Assembly: GCA_016748015.1 (NCBI GenBank)
Contig: JAAOMT010000003.1
Coordinates: forward strand, 1,434,147 to 1,498,146
Source of the DNA: Geosiphon pyriformis
Taxonomy: Eukaryota > Glomeromycota > Glomeromycetes > Archaeosporales > Geosiphonaceae
DNA length: 64,000 bases
Direction of reading: 5' to 3'
Positions within the stretch are counted from its first letter, which is position 1. Each line of letters starts with the position of its first letter. Both the position numbers and the translations under genes were made by a program. A model generated the notes under the pieces. That model did no database searches. It was given only the letters and a program-made list of their open reading frames with translations, and was not told the origin of the DNA. Below are positions 60,478 through 64,000 of this stretch, in pieces.

Positions 60478-61686
60478 AGCATCAACAGCGAATAGAAATC
60501 CTGTAGATATGTAGAAAGTTTTTTATATTTATGGTGCAAAATTAATATGTAGCAGAAAATTTTCTTTTCTCCTAATCGAGTTTCTTTTAACTCTTGTACA
60601 TTTCTTTTTTCTTTTGTATCAATATTTAGCATTCTTCACAATCATCATTCTTCATAAAAATCTTTTTGTAATTTATTTTCGTTATAGGCTGGCAGCAAAA
60701 GGTCTGAAAACGAAAATTTTGAATTGATGCAATTAAAATTACATTCAAGATCATTCCAAAGATAAAGGTAAAATTAAATGAAATCAAAATTTCATTATTA
60801 AATAAAATATTTTTTTAAGTTATTATTTTATTATATATATAAAAAATCGATTTATTAATAATTAAAAATAAATCATAACATAAAATAGATGCTTTGAAAT
60901 TTTAAAAAATTAATAATCATATTAATAATTTTAAAAATACTATGTATTTAATTTTTGTTTTCGAAAAGTATAATATGATAATATTTTATATTATTCGCAT
61001 TGTTTTTCTTTATTTACTAGGATTAATTTTTACTTCCGCAGCCTTGGGAAGATATTAAATAGCAATTATTGCCTTTCGGGAAGCTGGGCCTGGTGGTTTC
61101 TGCAATGTTGAATTACATTCTTTAAAAGTATGAATAAGAGATTTTTAAAAAGTATAAAATTTTACAAATCTTCAAGCTTCCAAACTAATTTCAATATTTC
61201 AAACTGTGTTTCTTCATTTTTCACGGGATTATAACCCAAAAGCAGTTTTTTAAAAATGCCGTCGCCATCAGGCCGACAACTTGGGAGCATTAAATTTTTA
61301 GGACCAATTATTGTTTTATGTTTCGTTGTCAACCCCTCTCTAGCATAAAACATATATTTGGTATTAAAGCCTCTAATAAAAATATACCAAAAGAATTTTA
61401 ATCTCAGAGTAAAGATATATTTGAAATTTCATTTGCTATGTATAAATGTAAATTAAAATAAGGAGGAATACACTTTAATTTTTCAGGATTTTATTATTAG
61501 AACCGATTATTTGAATATTTGTATTACTCTTCCTTTTTATGAATTCATATTTCCGCAGTGAATTAATAATAAACTGGCAATTGATGGGGCGCATGTTCGT
61601 ATTACTGCTGCGTCTTTATTTTTAATCTTTTGAACCAAGAATATAAAGTGATTGAGAGTTTTCTATCCAAAGGTATATTTTCATAA
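60478..61686. other. Intergenic, unclear coding scraps
   Basis: Downstream of the NAD kinase. An open frame at 61353-61162 (-) reads MFYAREGLTTKHKTIIGP and ends LKLVWKLEDL; it has normal-looking composition but no recognised family. A short plus-strand scrap at about 61065-61130 reads IAFREAGPGGFCNVEL. Either could be a gene fragment; neither is called as a gene. Confidence 0.35.
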
Positions 61687-62219
61687 ATGTCTTTAAATTA
61701 TTCTCAAACGTCAAATATTACCAAATTGTCAAAAGCTTTTGATCTCACTGGTAGACGGCATATTTTTAAAGTTAGTAGACTAAATTATCCGCCTTTAAAC
61801 CGATATATTGAAGGAAAACCAGACAAACCCTTTGCAAAAAATATATCGTTAATGAAAAATACATTGATTTTTTGAAAACTCATCTTGAGGATATTAAAAT
61901 AGCATTAGAATATTTATCGACAATTCTTGAAAAAGCGATTAATCAGAAAAATGGGGTTAAACATAGCGTAGAAACTCAAATTGATTTCTCGAAATTTGTA
62001 AGTGGCTACTTTTCATTTATTTTCCGATGGTTATTATTCTCTATTAAAATTAATTTTCTTTTTTTAAAGGACATAGACGGTCTTATTGAACTATCCAAAA
62101 GAATATTCCAAGGAAAAAAAAAAGTTGACCAAGACCTTTTTTTATCTCAAGGTTTAGAAATAAATCAAGTTTTTCTTTTTTATGAACCTAAATTTATCAG
62201 TTTGCCCAAATTTTATTAA
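61687..62219 (+). pseudogene. Small unrecognised gene with one frameshift
   Basis: ATG 61687 starts FDLTGRRHIFKVSRL and RYIEGKPDKPFAK. At the A-run at about 61837-61842 the coding frame shifts; adding one A would continue it as KYIVNEKYIDFLKTHLEDIK and ALEYLSTILEKAINQKNG to SKF. A good GTAAGT...TAAAG intron (61998-62069) then leads to DIDGLIELSKRIFQG and a stop at 62219. The product would be about 150 residues, hydrophilic and largely helical. Since only one indel in a homopolymer breaks it, this may be a sequencing error rather than decay. I do not recognise the family. Confidence 0.5.
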
Positions 62220-63844
62220 ATACCGCACACACATACACACATATCTTATCTTCCCAATAGTATAGTTTTCAAAGTCTGTTACTAACACATATAAAAATAA
62301 GATTCAATTTTATGACATTACTTTTTTAAAATATTTTATTAGTTCAGCTTTCAATATAGTTTTTTGATTAATCTAAAACTACTATAACATTTAAATTTTG
62401 TGTTAAAGATCATGAAACTTAAGAATGAGAAATATTGAATACAGTAATCCTACCAACGAGAAAATTAGAAATCACGTTGAGTGATTGAAGATAAAAAATT
62501 AAATCTTTTGAATAGATTAATTTTTGTATGTATATTATTCAATATAAACCAGGCTTCCAGGTCTGTGATTTATTTCTTTTTTGTCAAGAAATTGTGTTTT
62601 TTTCTGAATTATTTAATTTTATTTTCACTAATTGTAATAAAGAACACAAGAATTGGTTTCAAATCAATTATTAATTTTTAAAATAATTGATGAAATAATT
62701 TGGAAAATTGTCATGCTAAAAAATAAATAAAATGTATTTCTGCTATTATTGTTACATAATTTTATGTCAAATTTTTTAAATTATAAATTACTCTTATCAG
62801 GTATTTTTCTATTTAATAAAAAAATAAATTTGGTGGTTGTTCAATAATAACTATTGGTTCTAAACCTTGTAATAGTTTTTAAGATTAATTAAAAAAAACT
62901 GTATACCAATTTGAAATATTAAATTTCTAATAACAAACTAATTGGTGTTACCAAAAATTGTTCAATTTTTTTTACTTTTCAATCTAATTTTAACAAATAC
63001 AAAAGAAAAATATAAATTGGTCAATTTTAATTTGCACGTAAAAAGTCTTAAGAGTGTAATTAATCAAATTTTAATCGATATTTTTAAAGCTTAAGCAATT
63101 TTGTTTGTATATTTAAAAAAAGTAAAGAACAAAGTTAATAATATCAGTATTTAACATAATTAAAAATAAATAAATATTGAAAGTTTTTTATTTTAGATTG
63201 AAATATTCAAATGTAACAATAAAACTACAAAAAAAAAGAATATTATGCAACTTGAAAATAGAATTAATAAAGATTAAAAATTTTGAAAATTATATATATA
63301 TATATATATAAAATGGACAATCAGATTTGTAGTTAAGTTAATAACTTAGTTATTAATCACATTAGCAATGAAGTTAATAAATAATTCTAAAAATAAAATA
63401 GTTAATTAATATAATATAAACATTTAATGTATATATATATTAATAAGATAATTATATTATTGCTAAAACTTTATATCACAAAAACAAAAAATATAGTTTC
63501 AATTTAATAATAAAATATTTTTATGAAAGCAAAAAATTGTGAAGTTATTAAAATTAGAATTAATCAAAAAATAGTTGTATATTAATAAAAAATATTGATA
63601 AAAAAGTTTATTTAGTTTCCAAATTTGGTTAAAAAAATGAATAATTTGAAAAAAAACATATGTTTAAAATGATAAATATTGTTAAAACAAATAAGAATAA
63701 TCAATTAATATTCATTAATTTAAAAAAATTTTAATTGTAACTGTAAATTAATAAGAATTAATATAAAATAAAAATGTATATTATAGAATAATTTTTTACT
63801 TAAAAATATACAATATTTCAATTTTGGCTTGTAAATTTATTGAT
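62220..63844. other. AT-rich intergenic region
   Basis: About 1.6 kb, extremely AT-rich, with a short AC run near 62228-62240 and an AT run at about 63292-63310. No supportable gene. Confidence 0.5.
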
Positions 63845-64000
63845 TGACCTTATTAACTTTCGCTATGAAAAGTTTTAGACGAAATTTCCCATTAATCATC
63901 CGCTATATATATTTAAATTCTCAAGAGTTCACCCGTTTAAATTATTTTTAATGTTATGTATAAATTGGTTATTTTGGTATAAATAATATTTTCTTGGAAA
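63845..64000 (+). repeat. Dispersed repeat, copy B, reaching the window edge
   Basis: Second copy of the element at 43142, same orientation: ACCTTATTAACTTTCGC, CGAAATTTCCCATTAATCAT, CCGCTATA, AAGAGTTCACCCG in order. The end is not visible because the window stops. Confidence 0.7.

Noticed and set aside
60241-60632. Minus-strand open frames of 73 and 96 codons
   Set aside because: Antisense to the last NAD kinase exon, which continues the NAD kinase frame.
61162-61353. Minus-strand open frame of 63 codons
   Set aside because: Composition looks coding, but there is no recognised family, no clear splice partner and no start context; kept only as a note.
1-64000. CRISPR arrays, prophage, insertion sequences, rRNA genes or a bacterial origin
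   Set aside because: No regular spacer-repeat array, no transposase or phage genes and no rRNA signatures; the window is eukaryotic.

Overview
The window looks like nuclear DNA of an arbuscular mycorrhizal fungus (Glomeromycotina, Rhizophagus-like). This is inferred from content, not from a search. The DNA is very AT-rich. The genes carry many short GT-AG introns. The gene families are those known to be expanded in Glomeromycotina: BTB-BACK-TLDc proteins, Sel1-repeat proteins, TKL-type kinases with an N-terminal zinc ribbon or C-terminal Sel1 repeats, and tandem hybrid histidine kinases. I see no bacterial operons, rRNA, tRNA, CRISPR or recognisable transposase.

Layout. Positions 1-6728 (-): a tandem hybrid histidine kinase of at least 20 exons, cut by the left edge. 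7908-9901 (-): an MFS sugar transporter. 12925-14407 (-): a BTB-BACK-TLDc protein. 14.9-15.3 kb: relic of a TKL kinase N-terminus. 15.3-20.0 kb: AT-rich desert with a degenerate tandem array near 18.1-19.0 kb. 20064-21307 (-): a CTP-dependent diacylglycerol kinase (Dgk1 family). 23.8-24.4 kb: a Nudix fragment lacking its catalytic box, beside a decayed multi-exon gene at 24.6-26.2 kb. 27160-28540 (-): a secreted or type I membrane protein. 31.2-33.4 kb: a broken kinase-Sel1 gene. 33913-35697 (-): an eight-exon two-span membrane protein. 37.2-39.1 kb: a kinase-tail relic and a frameshifted Sel1-repeat gene. 40.2-50.1 kb: a cluster of four class-3 lipase-like genes plus a fifth relic. 51601-52482 (-): a DUF829/TMEM53-type hydrolase. 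57670-60477 (+): an NAD kinase with an N-terminal hydrophobic segment. 61.7-62.2 kb: a small unrecognised gene with a frameshift.

The most interesting region is the lipase-like cluster. All four readable members have glycine where the catalytic serine of the GHSxGG nucleophile elbow should be, and three of the four keep the Asp and His of the triad. Two members form a large inverted duplication whose introns are nearly identical, while two short exon windows are strongly diverged. This suggests a family of lipase-fold pseudoenzymes, or non-hydrolytic binders, under local diversification.

The remaining genes are housekeeping and signalling genes set between long AT-rich deserts with microsatellites and decayed family members. 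Apart from the lipase cluster I see no evidence that neighbours form one pathway. All exon joins were built by hand from reading frame and splice-site consensus.
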